Below are positions 16,275-23,660 of a stretch of DNA of 39,866 nucleotides, one piece after another. The stretch is taken from NCBI GenBank assembly GCA_945873205.1, contig CAMCCC010000021.1, positions 1 through 39,866 on the forward strand, given 5' to 3'. Position 1 is the stretch's first letter. The number at the start of each line of letters is the position of its first letter. Made by a program: the position numbers and the translations under genes. The DNA is from an uncultured bacterium. GTDB taxonomy: Bacteria; Bacillota; Clostridia; Oscillospirales; Oscillospiraceae. Below the pieces are notes generated by a model. It saw only the letters and a list, made by a program, of their open reading frames with translations. It made no database searches and was not told where the DNA came from.

Positions 16275-17881
16275 CAGCGTACCGTCCTTTCAATGGCTTC
16301 TGTCAGCTCCAGTCCGTTCTTCAGGCGGAACCGGAGCTGCTCATTGTTGTCCACGAAGATCTTGTCAACGAGTTCACCGAACAGCTCCGCATCGAAGGCG
16401 TCAAGGAAATCCGGGCCGGCTTCCAGAATGTCCAGCAGCTCCTGGGTTTGGTCGATGATGTCATCGCCGTCACTGACCAGAAGGCGTTCCTTTTTCAATT
16501 TTGCGGCCCGGAGCTGTTCGGTCAGCTCATTGCGCTGGGCGATAAAAATGTCAGGATCAATGAGGCCCTGCTGTTTCAGCTTGGCCAGCATCTGATTCTG
16601 ACTGGTGAGATCGGATATTTGTTTGTTCATTTCAATGACATCCAGGCTCCAGAGCATCCGGCGGTTGCGGATAGTCTGAAGCTCGGTGAGCATTTGGGAG
16701 AGCAGCGGCTCCCCGTGGTGCTTGAGCTTGTAGTAGAGGCGAAGGAAGGCCTCCGTGATTTCGTCCTCTGCCATTGGCATTATCCCGCATTGAATGCCGT
16801 GCCGCTTTTTATCGTGCCCTATACAGACCCAATATGGAGTACCTCTCACGACTTTCCTGCGATACAGTGATCCACAATTGTTGCAAAGCAGCTTTTTTCG
16901 GAATGCTAAGGGATCATTGCGTGTTAATGTGATTTTTTGTGCGCGAGATTTCATCAAAGCATTAGCTCGTTCGAAATCCTCCGAAGGTATAATTCCTTCA
17001 TGTGTCCCATGAGCATAATATGAATCCTTTTCACCACGGTTTATTAGATATCTATAAGGAAGTGTATCGGTTGAATAATACTTTTGCCAGATGGAGTTGC
17101 CTGTATATTTCTCATTTGTAATGATGTACCGAATTGCTGTTGAGTCCCAGGCAACTTTCCCAGATTTACAAGGTATATTGTCTTTGCACAAATCGGCTGC
17201 TATTCGTTCTGTGCTCTTTCCCGCAAGGTATTCACTAAAAATCCGCTGAATGACAACAGCTTGATTCGGTACAATTTGGATTGAGTGATCTTGTAGCATA
17301 TATCCATATGGGAGCTTTGAGGGGATATAGGTTCCTCTTTGCATCCGTTTTTGATAGCTCCACCGCATATTGCCGGAAATAGACTCGCTTTCTGCCTGGG
17401 CAAAGGAGGCGAACAGGGCGGTCATCATCTCGCCGGACATGGTGGCGGTGTCTATGTTCTCTTTTTCAAAGTACACGCTGACGCCCAGCAGCTTCAGTTC
17501 GCGGAGGGCTTCCAGACACTCCTTGGTGTTCCGGGCGAAGCGGGAGATGGATTTTACCAGCAACCGGTCGATGAGTCCCCGGCGGCAGTCCGCCAGAAGG
17601 CGCTGGAAGTCTTCCCGCTTTTCCACCGAGGTGCCGGTGATGCCCTCGTCCGCATAGATGTCCACCATTGTCCAGTTTTCCTTGCCGGAGATCAGGGCAG
17701 TGTAGTACCGGTTCTGGGCGGCGAAGGAGTTGAGCTGGTCATCAGAGGCGGAGCTGACACGGGCGTAGGCTGCCACCCGCAGCTTAATGTCCTGGGGCTT
17801 TTCTGTGGCATCGATGGTAATGACCCTGCATCGCTTCTCCTGAAGGGCCATGCTTCCGTCCGTCATTGTTTTCCCTGCCAT
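16274..17881 (-). CDS. Large serine recombinase with AT-rich central segment
   Basis: A 535-residue large serine recombinase. The catalytic Ser lies in VAAYARVSSASDDQ near residue 40, followed by DEGITGTSVEKREDFQRLL, LVKSISRFARNTKECL and ASFAQAESESISGNMRW. The recombinase domain (PYGYMLQDH onwards) and a zinc ribbon (CNNCGSLYRR and CGIMPM) follow, then a coiled coil. Bases about 16790-17390, residues about 165-365, are distinctly AT-rich (33-42% GC in three 60-base samples, against 50-55% in samples on both sides) with a different codon style. That segment is the DNA-binding part, so it may have been exchanged by recombination. ATG 17881 follows AGGAAG. Confidence 0.9.
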   Translation of the reverse strand: MAGKTMTDGSMALQEKRCRVITIDATEKPQDIKLRVAAYARVSSASDDQLNSFAAQNRYYTALISGKENWTMVDIYADEGITGTSVEKREDFQRLLADCRRGLIDRLLVKSISRFARNTKECLEALRELKLLGVSVYFEKENIDTATMSGEMMTALFASFAQAESESISGNMRWSYQKRMQRGTYIPSKLPYGYMLQDHSIQIVPNQAVVIQRIFSEYLAGKSTERIAADLCKDNIPCKSGKVAWDSTAIRYIITNEKYTGNSIWQKYYSTDTLPYRYLINRGEKDSYYAHGTHEGIIPSEDFERANALMKSRAQKITLTRNDPLAFRKKLLCNNCGSLYRRKVVRGTPYWVCIGHDKKRHGIQCGIMPMAEDEITEAFLRLYYKLKHHGEPLLSQMLTELQTIRNRRMLWSLDVIEMNKQISDLTSQNQMLAKLKQQGLIDPDIFIAQRNELTEQLRAAKLKKERLLVSDGDDIIDQTQELLDILEAGPDFLDAFDAELFGELVDKIFVDNNEQLRFRLKNGLELTEAIERTVR

Positions 17882-17957
17882 GTCAGTTCACTTCCTTTCT
17901 CACAGCAAACATATCACAAGAGTTCTTTAATAGCTATTCAGCATATGTAATGAAAAA

Positions 17958-18110
17958 TCAGAGGGGGAAAATGAGCGTAGCGCCAGATTGCGCAGCAATC
18001 CTATGGGCGATGTTCTTCGCTTCCGCACGGCTGCATTTGCCGGCCTGAACCAGCTGGCGCAGCAGGATAATGATCCCGCAATAGTCAATCTCTTCGCTTT
18101 GGACGAGCAT
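17958..18110 (-). CDS. Small conserved-type protein preceding the recombinases
   Basis: A 50-residue protein beginning MLVQSEEIDYCG and continuing with a helical stretch, IIILLRQLVQAGKCSRAEAK, then NIAHRIAAQSGATLIF. The 'xLLxxLVxAGxxSxxEAKxI' pattern recalls short helical SHOCT-like modules, but I do not assign a family. ATG 18110 has a perfect AGGAGG eight bases upstream, far better than longer in-frame starts, one of which would lie within the terminator before it. It lies just ahead of the recombinase operon and is probably cotranscribed with it. Confidence 0.65.
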   Translation of the reverse strand: MLVQSEEIDYCGIIILLRQLVQAGKCSRAEAKNIAHRIAAQSGATLIFPL

Positions 18111-18146
18111 AGGAAACCTCCTTTCCAGACATTGTTTTGATACCAC

Positions 18147-18178
18147 AAAAATAGAGGCCGCCCGGAAGGTGGCCTCCA
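18147..18178 (-). terminator. Intrinsic terminator or attenuator ahead of the recombinase operon
   Basis: On the - strand GAGGCC (18176-18171) pairs with GGCCTC (18159-18154); the stem extends inward by C-G pairs after one mismatch and is followed by TATTTTT. It sits 37 bases before the ATG of the 50-residue gene, so transcripts entering from the sigma gene or leader meet it before the recombinases. Confidence 0.65.
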
Positions 18179-18194
18179 TGACTTCTGATATCAA

Positions 18195-18593
18195 GACTTT
18201 TCAAATTGTCTTACTGGTTTGCCCGTATTTGACACAACTTCCCCAGGCGTGGGCGAACAGCTAAACTGCGTTTGGCAACGCACTCCGGGAATCTCACCCC
18301 TCCGAGGATCTCTCCGAGCTGCTCCCTTTGCGTGAAGGCTGAGGCTGAGCAGGGGTACCATTGTAGGCAGAGAAGATCATGGCGAAACAGCCGGCCATGG
18401 CTGCTTTGGGATGGGCTGAACCGCTGGGCACCTTGCTGCCGTTCGTTTGATGCAGGAGCAAGGCCCTGCACAGGTGGTCTTGGCGCACCCTCCGAATCGC
18501 TTATTTCTCTGCTGAAGTTATTTAGCTGCCGGATATGCTCTTTTCAAGGGACAGTGAGGAGAAAATATCCCCTCACTGTAGGTAGAGATAAAA
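18195..18593 (-). other. About 400 bases without a convincing gene: long leader
   Basis: This stretch lies between the sigma-like gene and the terminator at 18147. Short frames exist on both strands (for example 18294-18488 on the - strand), but none has a good ribosome binding site, recognisable domain or sensible composition. It is GC-rich with several local inverted segments, so a structured leader RNA of the recombinase operon is possible. I could not identify a known RNA family. Confidence 0.4.
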
Positions 18594-19046
18594 TCAAGGC
18601 TTTTCACAACCTCCAACAAAATATTTTTTTATTTTTTTAATTGCGGTGCGCATGTTGCTTGATACTGCCTGTTGAGGGATGTTCAGAAACGCTCCAATTT
18701 GCTCCTGCGAATACTCCAGATAAAAGCGCAGGTACAGTATGAATTTTTGCCGTTGCGTCAATTCCAGGACTGCAAAGTAGAGGGTTTCGTTTTCAAAACT
18801 TTCAAACCAGGACAGCCATGGGGCTTCTCCGCTGTGCAGCTCTTTGCCTTGCTTGGCTGCCAGTTGGAGCAGGATATCCCGATTCATCCGAATGGAATCC
18901 ATATCCGTAATTTCATCGTAAGAGAGAAACATAGTGTGGTACTTGGCAGTTTTATTTTTATCCCGTTCAAGCTCCTTTTTTATCATGCTATTGAAATAAT
19001 GCTCTGGATTTTTGATATTTTCAGCTTTTGTCTTACGCCGTGACAT
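18594..19046 (-). CDS. Sigma-70-like regulatory protein of the mobile element
   Basis: A 150-residue basic protein. The C-terminal third, LTQRQKFILYLRFYLEYSQE followed by QIGAFLNIPQQAVSSNMRTA, is a sigma-70 region 4 helix-turn-helix, ending in KKIKKYFVGG. The N-terminal part (MSRRKTKAENIKNPEHYFN) has no evident region 2, so this is a short, region-4-type sigma or a DNA-binding regulator like those of Tn916-type elements. ATG 19046 with GGAGGAT upstream is preferred over the longer frame to 19136, which crosses the leader. It probably governs element gene expression; its targets are not visible. Confidence 0.75.
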   Translation of the reverse strand: MSRRKTKAENIKNPEHYFNSMIKKELERDKNKTAKYHTMFLSYDEITDMDSIRMNRDILLQLAAKQGKELHSGEAPWLSWFESFENETLYFAVLELTQRQKFILYLRFYLEYSQEQIGAFLNIPQQAVSSNMRTAIKKIKKYFVGGCEKP

Positions 19047-19113
19047 GGCGGATCCTCCAATTCTTCTGAATTTTTGAAAAGTCAAAAATCTCAGAAGAGG
19101 AGAGGAGCGGCAG

Positions 19114-19168
19114 CGCAAAAAAACCACCATAGCCAAAAGACCTTTCGGCTCTTCTGGCTACGATGGTT
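19114..19168 (-). terminator. Intrinsic terminator in the leader of the sigma-like gene
   Basis: On the - strand a roughly 20-bp imperfect stem, AACCATCGTAGCCAGAAGAG (from 19168) with a matching arm ending at 19122, encloses a GAAA loop and is followed by a run of seven Ts. It lies between the promoter at 19224-19251 and the start codon at 19046, so most transcripts should stop here unless the hairpin is overridden. Confidence 0.7.
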
Positions 19169-19223
19169 CTGGACGTGGTCATATGCCAGTCAGAGCTTTT
19201 TTCTCTGGCTGGCTTCCGTTTCA

Positions 19224-19251
19224 CTAATAGAGACAACACACAACTTGTCAA
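19224..19251 (-). promoter_or_regulatory. Consensus promoter for the sigma-like gene
   Basis: On the - strand a perfect TTGACA (19251-19246) is 16 bases from TATTAG (19229-19224). The predicted start near 19217 gives a leader of about 170 bases containing the terminator hairpin. It has no GC palindrome, in contrast to the cargo promoters next to it. Confidence 0.65.
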
Positions 19252-19376
19252 ATTATGCGCTATTCCTATTTTTACATATTTTTTGTATCGAAAAAAGGGA
19301 GCTATTTATTTTTAGCTTCGATATCAGCGTTAGAGTGGATCCCCATTTTCACTCTGCTGAGGAGGGTGGGCTTTAT

Positions 19377-19419
19377 AACCCCTAGGGGGGCTTATTTTTT
19401 TGTTGGATGGTGTTATAAT
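19377..19419 (+). promoter_or_regulatory. GC-box promoter A (DUF364 gene)
   Basis: The palindrome AACCCCTAGGGGGGCTT (19377-19393) runs into a -35-like TTATTT (19392-19397), 16 bases before TATAAT (19414-19419). This is the most divergent of seven sites with the same layout; the others have longer C tracts. The start codon at 19480 is about 54 bases after the predicted start of transcription. Confidence 0.75.
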
Positions 19420-19479
19420 GAATTAACCGAAGTAGACCGTGAAAACAGACAGAGGATTGAGATAATGCCAGGAGGAACA

Positions 19480-20217
19480 ATGAATACCAAGTATTATGAG
19501 CTCTTGTTCAGAGGAATAGACAGCGATGACAGGGTTATAGATATTGTCCGTGGTTATGCATGGACAGCTGCTATATTGAGCAATGGGAATGTGGGAGTTG
19601 CGATGCATACCGAAGGGGAAACTGTCAGCCGTATGTTCCCATCCCTCGTTGGCATGAAGATATCTCAAGCCGCATATGCGGTAATGTCCTGGAATATGGA
19701 GGAAGCCAGCGAGGGTATGGCTGTCGTAAACGCATACTATAACACCCGGGAACGGACGGAAACGCTCTGCACAGGGATGAGTTTTTCAGGAGCACTCGAT
19801 GGCCTGGATATTTCAGGGAAGACAATTGGTCTTGTGGGCCATCTTGTTAACCACAGCGGGATAAGCCAGCAGCTGCTGGAAAAGGCGGGGAAATGCTACA
19901 TACTGGAAAGAGAGCCAAAGCCGGGCGATTATCCTGATTCGGCATGCGAATATCTACTGCCACAATGTGATATCGTTGTGATCACCGGCAGCGCAGCAAT
20001 CAATAAAACCATGCCCAGGCTTCTCACTTTGTCCCAAAACTCACAGATCATACTGACGGGGCCATCTGTTACTTTGTGCGCCGAGCTGATGAGTCTGGGA
20101 ATAAAGAGACTGTATGGTTTGGAAATAGAAGATTGTGAGGGCCTGTGCACTAGTATTGTGGAAGCCCCCAGCTCCATAAACCGCTTTGGCCGAAGATTCT
20201 GCCTCGATAAGATCTAA
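19480..20217 (+). CDS. DUF4213/DUF364 protein, putative heavy-metal chelation family
   Basis: A 245-residue cytoplasmic protein. The N-terminal 90 residues (VIDIVRGYAWTAAILSNGNV onwards) resemble the DUF4213 enolase-N-like module. The C-terminal part (DGLDISGKTIGLVGHLVN, LPQCDIVVITGSAAINKTMP and IILTGPSVTLCAELMSLGIK) is a DUF364 Rossmann-like domain, described in databases as putative heavy-metal chelation; no reaction is established. ATG 19480 is preceded by a perfect AGGAGG, so the longer upstream frame is rejected. It stands alone on the + strand, ended by the terminator at 20259-20299, and has GC box A. Metal or metallophore handling is an inference. Confidence 0.75.
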   Translation: MNTKYYELLFRGIDSDDRVIDIVRGYAWTAAILSNGNVGVAMHTEGETVSRMFPSLVGMKISQAAYAVMSWNMEEASEGMAVVNAYYNTRERTETLCTGMSFSGALDGLDISGKTIGLVGHLVNHSGISQQLLEKAGKCYILEREPKPGDYPDSACEYLLPQCDIVVITGSAAINKTMPRLLTLSQNSQIILTGPSVTLCAELMSLGIKRLYGLEIEDCEGLCTSIVEAPSSINRFGRRFCLDKI

Positions 20218-20258
20218 ACTGCGAAGCTATCTATTTCTCTTGACGAACAGATATAGGA

Positions 20259-20299
20259 AAAAACCCCATTTGCACATAAATGAAGCAAATGGGGTTTTT
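20259..20299. terminator. Bidirectional terminator between convergent genes
   Basis: AAAAACCCCATTTGC (20259-20273) is perfectly complementary to GCAAATGGGGTTTTT (20285-20299), giving a 15-bp stem with an 11-base loop and A/T runs on both sides. It serves the DUF364 gene on the + strand and the small membrane protein pair on the - strand. Bases 20300-20390 hold nothing else visible. Confidence 0.9.
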
Positions 20300-20390
20300 C
20301 TATATGCGTTTCACACTTCTATTAACACACAAGCGGCACCACTGTGTGTGACTGCTGCTTGTATGTTAGTGAAAAACGTGAATTACAAGA

Positions 20391-20702
20391 TCAGTTCTTC
20401 TTGGCCAGGGCGGCCTTTACGGTTCCCTTAGGATCCTTGATCAGCAGAATCACTAGCCATACAATCAAGCCTAGAGCCACAACGGACAAGCCCAGATAAG
20501 CATCGTTAAGCATATCGACCGGGGCAGGTGTAAAGAACTCTGCCTGCAGTTCCGCATATTCGAAGCATGCATCAATGAACCACATGAGGGAGGCACCCCA
20601 GTATATCCAGCACAGGGTACCTAACTTCAGTTCGCTGTGATTGCCTTTGTACCAGATAACGGTGCAAATAATGGCAGCGAACACAGTCACAAGCAATGTC
20701 AT
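20391..20702 (-). CDS. Small membrane protein, unknown function (second of pair)
   Basis: A 103-residue protein with three likely membrane helices: residues about 3-18 (TLLVTVFAAIICTVIW), 28-44 (LGTLCWIYWGASLMWFI) and 68-90 (LGLSVVALGLIVWLVILLI). An acidic loop, DACFEYAELQAEFF, lies between the second and third, and the tail is Lys-rich. I do not recognise a family. It starts 12 bases after its partner with AGGAGG before ATG 20702, and both share promoter B. The pair may form a complex in the membrane; regulon membership suggests a link to the ABC importer, but this is inference. Confidence 0.7.
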   Translation of the reverse strand: MTLLVTVFAAIICTVIWYKGNHSELKLGTLCWIYWGASLMWFIDACFEYAELQAEFFTPAPVDMLNDAYLGLSVVALGLIVWLVILLIKDPKGTVKAALAKKN

Positions 20703-20714
20703 AGGTAATCCTCC

Positions 20715-21128
20715 TTATACCGCGGCTGCAACAGGTGTCTTCTTCTTGAGAATGTGGTTGACTGCCACAACGATGAGTACCCAGACCAAGGTTACCTCAA
20801 TGGCCATAATACCGCCTACCGAACGCATTTCAGAGAGCATGACTGCCGCTTCAGCAGGATCGGCTGCAGCCGTCAGGAATGGGAACCATGGGACAACTTC
20901 ACCATGCCAGATATGCTCGAAGCAGAGCAGCAAGCAGCCGCCCCAGAGAAGATTGGCCAGCCACATCAGCTTGGTGGAGAGGGCCACCTTTACTTCTTCA
21001 ACCACCTCAGTAGCATCACTTGCAAGACTACTGTTCAGGGACTGCGCCTTCTTCTCCTTTGCCTTGAGACCACATGCCACAGCGGTGACAACGACTGCTT
21101 CTGCAGCCGGAACCAGGAAACATGCCAT
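20715..21128 (-). CDS. Small membrane protein, unknown function (first of pair)
   Basis: A 137-residue protein. An N-terminal helix, CFLVPAAEAVVVTAVACGL, is followed by a Lys/Glu-rich cytoplasmic-type stretch. Two more helices are likely, around residues 50-68 (STKLMWLANLLWGGCLLLCF) and 105-125 (IMAIEVTLVWVLIVVAVNHI). A His and acidic pair, CFEHIWHGE, sits at the end of the second helix and could bind a metal; this is only a suggestion. ATG 21128 follows AGGAG, and the frame to 21164 is rejected. Expression is from GC-box promoter B about 50 bases upstream. No family recognised. Confidence 0.7.
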   Translation of the reverse strand: MACFLVPAAEAVVVTAVACGLKAKEKKAQSLNSSLASDATEVVEEVKVALSTKLMWLANLLWGGCLLLCFEHIWHGEVVPWFPFLTAAADPAEAAVMLSEMRSVGGIMAIEVTLVWVLIVVAVNHILKKKTPVAAAV

Positions 21129-21185
21129 AAAAAAACTCCTCTCATTTTCTTTTGGATCCTTCACGCAGATCCACTTGCTGACTTC

Positions 21186-21230
21186 ATTATAGGCACGCTC
21201 TGATGCCTCTACAAGCCCCCCAGGGGGATA
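21186..21230 (-). promoter_or_regulatory. GC-box promoter B (small membrane protein pair)
   Basis: On the - strand TATCCCCCTGGGGGGCTT (21230-21213) overlaps the -35 TTGTAG (21214-21209), with TATAAT (21191-21186) 17 bases further. The box is identical over 18 bases to box C. Its centre lies about 43 bases before the predicted start of transcription. Confidence 0.85.
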
Positions 21231-21255
21231 AAATTTTCAAAAAGTCCGTTTCATT

Positions 21256-22116
21256 CTATTCGTTCTCCAGATCTGGGACACGCCAATAGATCATAGCCAT
21301 ATTCATCTGGCATTCTTCCGGAAGAACACCGTCTATGGCGTTGGCTTCCAGATAGCTTTCGAGGAAGGGAACGGAACGTGACTCCTCTATGCCAAAAATT
21401 TTAAAATACCGTGGGTAGCGATCCAATACTTCCTCTGCGGACATGGAATATTCAAAACGATCAGTCCAGCATTTTACGCTTGGCTGCCGCCCCATCATGT
21501 AGAGCACATTATAGTAAAAGAGCGCCTCGGTCGTCATTCCTGATGGCTTGATTCCCAGCAGGCGCATCATCTCCCTGCGATGTTTTTCATAAGAACCTCG
21601 GGCCACGGCTACAAGACAGGCAGTACGGCGGCTAAGCGCTTCCATTCGCTCCAACTCCTGCACGTTGCAGATTGCCGGGCACATGGCACTGAAGCATAAG
21701 TCGTATTTCTTATGCCGGGTTTCGGTGTCCAGCTGCTCCCAGAAAAGCGGGACGCATCTGATCCCCTTGATCCCTGCCTGCTCTGCTCTCCGCTTGAGTA
21801 CAGACAAGCAATCCTCATTGGCATCCAGGGCCGTCACCTGTTCACAGTGTTTGGCAAGTGCGAGACTGTATCCGCCCATGCCGGAACCAATGTCCAGAAC
21901 CCGGTCGCTGGTGCGCAGAATGTCCTCTCGGAGCATATAGCGTATCAGATGCTCCGTCTTGGAATCCTGTTTATACGCCATCTTGCTCTGCTGTCTGGCC
22001 AGATAGGAATAATAATCATTCCATCTCTGCGCCTGCTCCATACGTTCCCATCGATCTCCGGGCCGGACGGCTTCCTGCCATTCAGTTGCCACCGTTTCAA
22101 GTGTAAACACAGCCAT
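21256..22116 (-). CDS. Class I SAM-dependent methyltransferase 1
   Basis: A 286-residue Rossmann-fold methyltransferase. The SAM motif I, RVLDIGSGMGGYSLALA, is near residue 75, with the acidic end of the next strand in VTALDANEDCL. The post-II region has LCFSAMCPAICNVQELERME, where methyltransferases of small molecules usually contact substrate. The C-terminal part (about residues 150-280) is helical and not typical of UbiE-type enzymes. I chose ATG 22116, after GGAG, because the promoter's predicted start (about 22203) excludes the longer frame. Alone under promoter C. The substrate is unknown; the regulon suggests the same small ligand as its neighbours. Confidence 0.8.
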   Translation of the reverse strand: MAVFTLETVATEWQEAVRPGDRWERMEQAQRWNDYYSYLARQQSKMAYKQDSKTEHLIRYMLREDILRTSDRVLDIGSGMGGYSLALAKHCEQVTALDANEDCLSVLKRRAEQAGIKGIRCVPLFWEQLDTETRHKKYDLCFSAMCPAICNVQELERMEALSRRTACLVAVARGSYEKHRREMMRLLGIKPSGMTTEALFYYNVLYMMGRQPSVKCWTDRFEYSMSAEEVLDRYPRYFKIFGIEESRSVPFLESYLEANAIDGVLPEECQMNMAMIYWRVPDLENE

Positions 22117-22209
22117 CACTCCACACGCAATATATACAACACGGGGATGTGCCTGCTTACCGCACACCCCCGTACTGCTTGAAAGACCTAAAGCATTTAA
22201 GCTGTTTAC

Positions 22210-22254
22210 ATGATAGCATTGACATAAATTGCCTACAAGCCCCCCAGGGGGATA
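22210..22254 (-). promoter_or_regulatory. GC-box promoter C (methyltransferase 1)
   Basis: On the - strand TATCCCCCTGGGGGGCTT (22254-22237) overlaps the -35 TTGTAG (22238-22233), 17 bases from TATCAT (22215-22210). It is divergent from promoter D; the two boxes are 32 bases apart with an AT-rich spacer. Confidence 0.85.
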
Positions 22255-22286
22255 TTTTTTCATTATTTTTTCAGAAAATGAATTTA

Positions 22287-22331
22287 TATCCCCCCGGGGG
22301 GCTTACAGATCTTCTGCGGCGCTGATACAAT
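22287..22331 (+). promoter_or_regulatory. GC-box promoter D (Rex-like regulator)
   Basis: TATCCCCCCGGGGGGCTT (22287-22304) overlaps the -35 TTACAG (22303-22308), 17 bases from TACAAT (22326-22331). This is the most symmetrical box, with C6 followed by G6. Its position before the regulator gene suggests autoregulation. Confidence 0.85.
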
Positions 22332-22363
22332 GACATTAAAAACATTCGGATCGAGTGATCAAA

Positions 22364-23026
22364 ATGAGCAATCGAAATATCCCTGCCAGTATACGGCGCC
22401 TTCCCCAATATTATTGGATTGTCAAAAAACTCAGGCATGAATGCGAGGACTATATTTCCTCTGCTCGTATCGCCCAAGAACTGGGGATCTCTGCTGCCCG
22501 GGTCAGGAGTGACTTACACCAACAGAATATCTATGCAGAAAATTGTGTCGGCTATGAACCGGCTTATTTATTGAGTGCATTGCGTCATGTCCTGGGGATC
22601 GACTGTTGCCTTTCTGCCGTCCTTTTGGGTGCAACTGGCCCGGGGCGCTTGCTTCTTGATGGGAATTGTCTTTGCGAATGCGGCATGCGTCTCGCTGCTG
22701 TTTTTGACCGCCTACCCCTTGCCGACGATAAAGAGGTTCAAGGCATGGAAATCCAAGACTTTGCTGTCCTTCCGGCATTTCTTGATCAGTTTCCGGTTGA
22801 TATATCTATCATTGCATCCCCCTCCTTTGCAAACAATCAAACCTGTGAAATGCTCTCACAGTATGGTGTGAAAGCTGCCTTGGACATAACAGATACCTCG
22901 TTTGTTTGCGCGGCCTCTTCTTCTCTGATGGTGGACAAATTCAGCCTTGCGGAAAGCCTTCTATCGCTCAGCGGCATGCTGAACCAAAAAAGAGCAGGGG
23001 TGTTTAGTTCAACTACCCCTGCTTGA
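22364..23026 (+). CDS. Rex-like winged-helix transcriptional regulator with altered nucleotide loop
   Basis: A 220-residue protein. Residues 4-70 (NIPASIRRLPQYYWIVKKL, YISSARIAQELGISAARVRS, then a CVGY ending) match the Rex N-terminal winged helix closely. Residues from about 85 correspond to the Rex Rossmann domain, but the NADH loop, normally GxGNLG, reads GATGPG, and just after it stands NCLCECGMR, a Cys-x-Cys-x-Cys not expected in Rex. IASPSFANNQTCEMLSQYGV near 150 matches the later Rex region. It may sense a metal or thiol state instead of NADH. ATG 22364 is preferred; GTG 22355 is possible. The last 12 codons overlap a terminator for the opposite strand. Confidence 0.75.
   Translation: MSNRNIPASIRRLPQYYWIVKKLRHECEDYISSARIAQELGISAARVRSDLHQQNIYAENCVGYEPAYLLSALRHVLGIDCCLSAVLLGATGPGRLLLDGNCLCECGMRLAAVFDRLPLADDKEVQGMEIQDFAVLPAFLDQFPVDISIIASPSFANNQTCEMLSQYGVKAALDITDTSFVCAASSSLMVDKFSLAESLLSLSGMLNQKRAGVFSSTTPA
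22985..23023 (-). terminator. Terminator of methyltransferase 2, inside the regulator gene's 3' end
   Basis: AGCAGGGGT (22993-23001) is perfectly complementary to ACCCCTGCT (23015-23023). Read on the - strand the stem is followed by CTCTTTTTTGG, a T6 run. It lies within the last codons of the convergent Rex-like gene. Confidence 0.75.
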
Positions 23027-23037
23027 TGCGATATTCA

Positions 23038-23628
23038 TTACACGTTTTTAAGATTTCTCGCCCTTCCCGAAATCAAATACAAGTCCGGCGTATCACAGAG
23101 AATATCGACGGAGAAATAAGGTTCCCACAGCAGGCATTCTTTTCGGACAGGATTCAGTTGCACGCTCAGTCCATCCGGAACCATTTGCGAATAAATATTC
23201 ACTCGCTCCCTCCCTGCACCAAAGGCAACGGTAAATCTTCCGGAAGGTCTTATCAGGGAGTGTATTTTTTGAATGAGAGCAGAATGGTCTGTAAAAAACT
23301 GGTATGCATCAAACATAATGGCAGTGTCAAACCCGGCTTCATTGAACTCCATCAAGTCACAGCAGCAAAGGCTGACTCTTGGGTCGTATCCGGCTTTGGT
23401 TTCCGCATAGGAAATCATCCGGGGAGAGATATCCACGCCCATGATTTCGCTGGCCCCAGTCTCCAGAAGCTGGGCAAACATATCTCCTGCCCCACACCCG
23501 GCGTCCAATACATAGGAGCCGTATGATATGCCAGAAATAAATGCAGTCGCAATCCGTGCAGCAATGTTGTTCTCATAGTCACTGTCCCAGTATTCTGCAA
23601 CACTGTCAAAGTATTCCCGCTTCTGCAT
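23038..23628 (-). CDS. Class I SAM-dependent methyltransferase 2
   Basis: A 196-residue methyltransferase. Motif I is VLDAGCGAGDMFAQLLETGA near residue 44, with the SAM ribose-binding Asp in IMGVDISPRMISYA. IMFDAYQFFTDHSALIQKIH near 110 occupies the post-II position, and IRPSGRFTVAFG is motif III. It is shorter than its neighbours and ends in a basic tail. The start is ATG 23628 with GGAGGGGAG upstream; the longer frame is rejected. Alone under promoter E, with its own terminator. SAM binding is well supported, the substrate unknown. Confidence 0.8.
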   Translation of the reverse strand: MQKREYFDSVAEYWDSDYENNIAARIATAFISGISYGSYVLDAGCGAGDMFAQLLETGASEIMGVDISPRMISYAETKAGYDPRVSLCCCDLMEFNEAGFDTAIMFDAYQFFTDHSALIQKIHSLIRPSGRFTVAFGAGRERVNIYSQMVPDGLSVQLNPVRKECLLWEPYFSVDILCDTPDLYLISGRARNLKNV

Positions 23629-23660
23629 GAGCTCCCCTCCATATGGCTTGTTATGGGGCA

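Noticed and set aside
18211-18488. Short - strand frames (18211-18471 and 18294-18488) as genes
   Set aside because: No ribosome binding site, no recognisable domain, Ser/Pro/Arg-rich composition, and competing frames on the other strand. Treated as leader RNA.
19255-19479. N-terminal extension of the DUF364 gene to 19255
   Set aside because: It would cross the GC box and promoter A. ATG 19480 has a perfect ribosome binding site and gives the normal family length.
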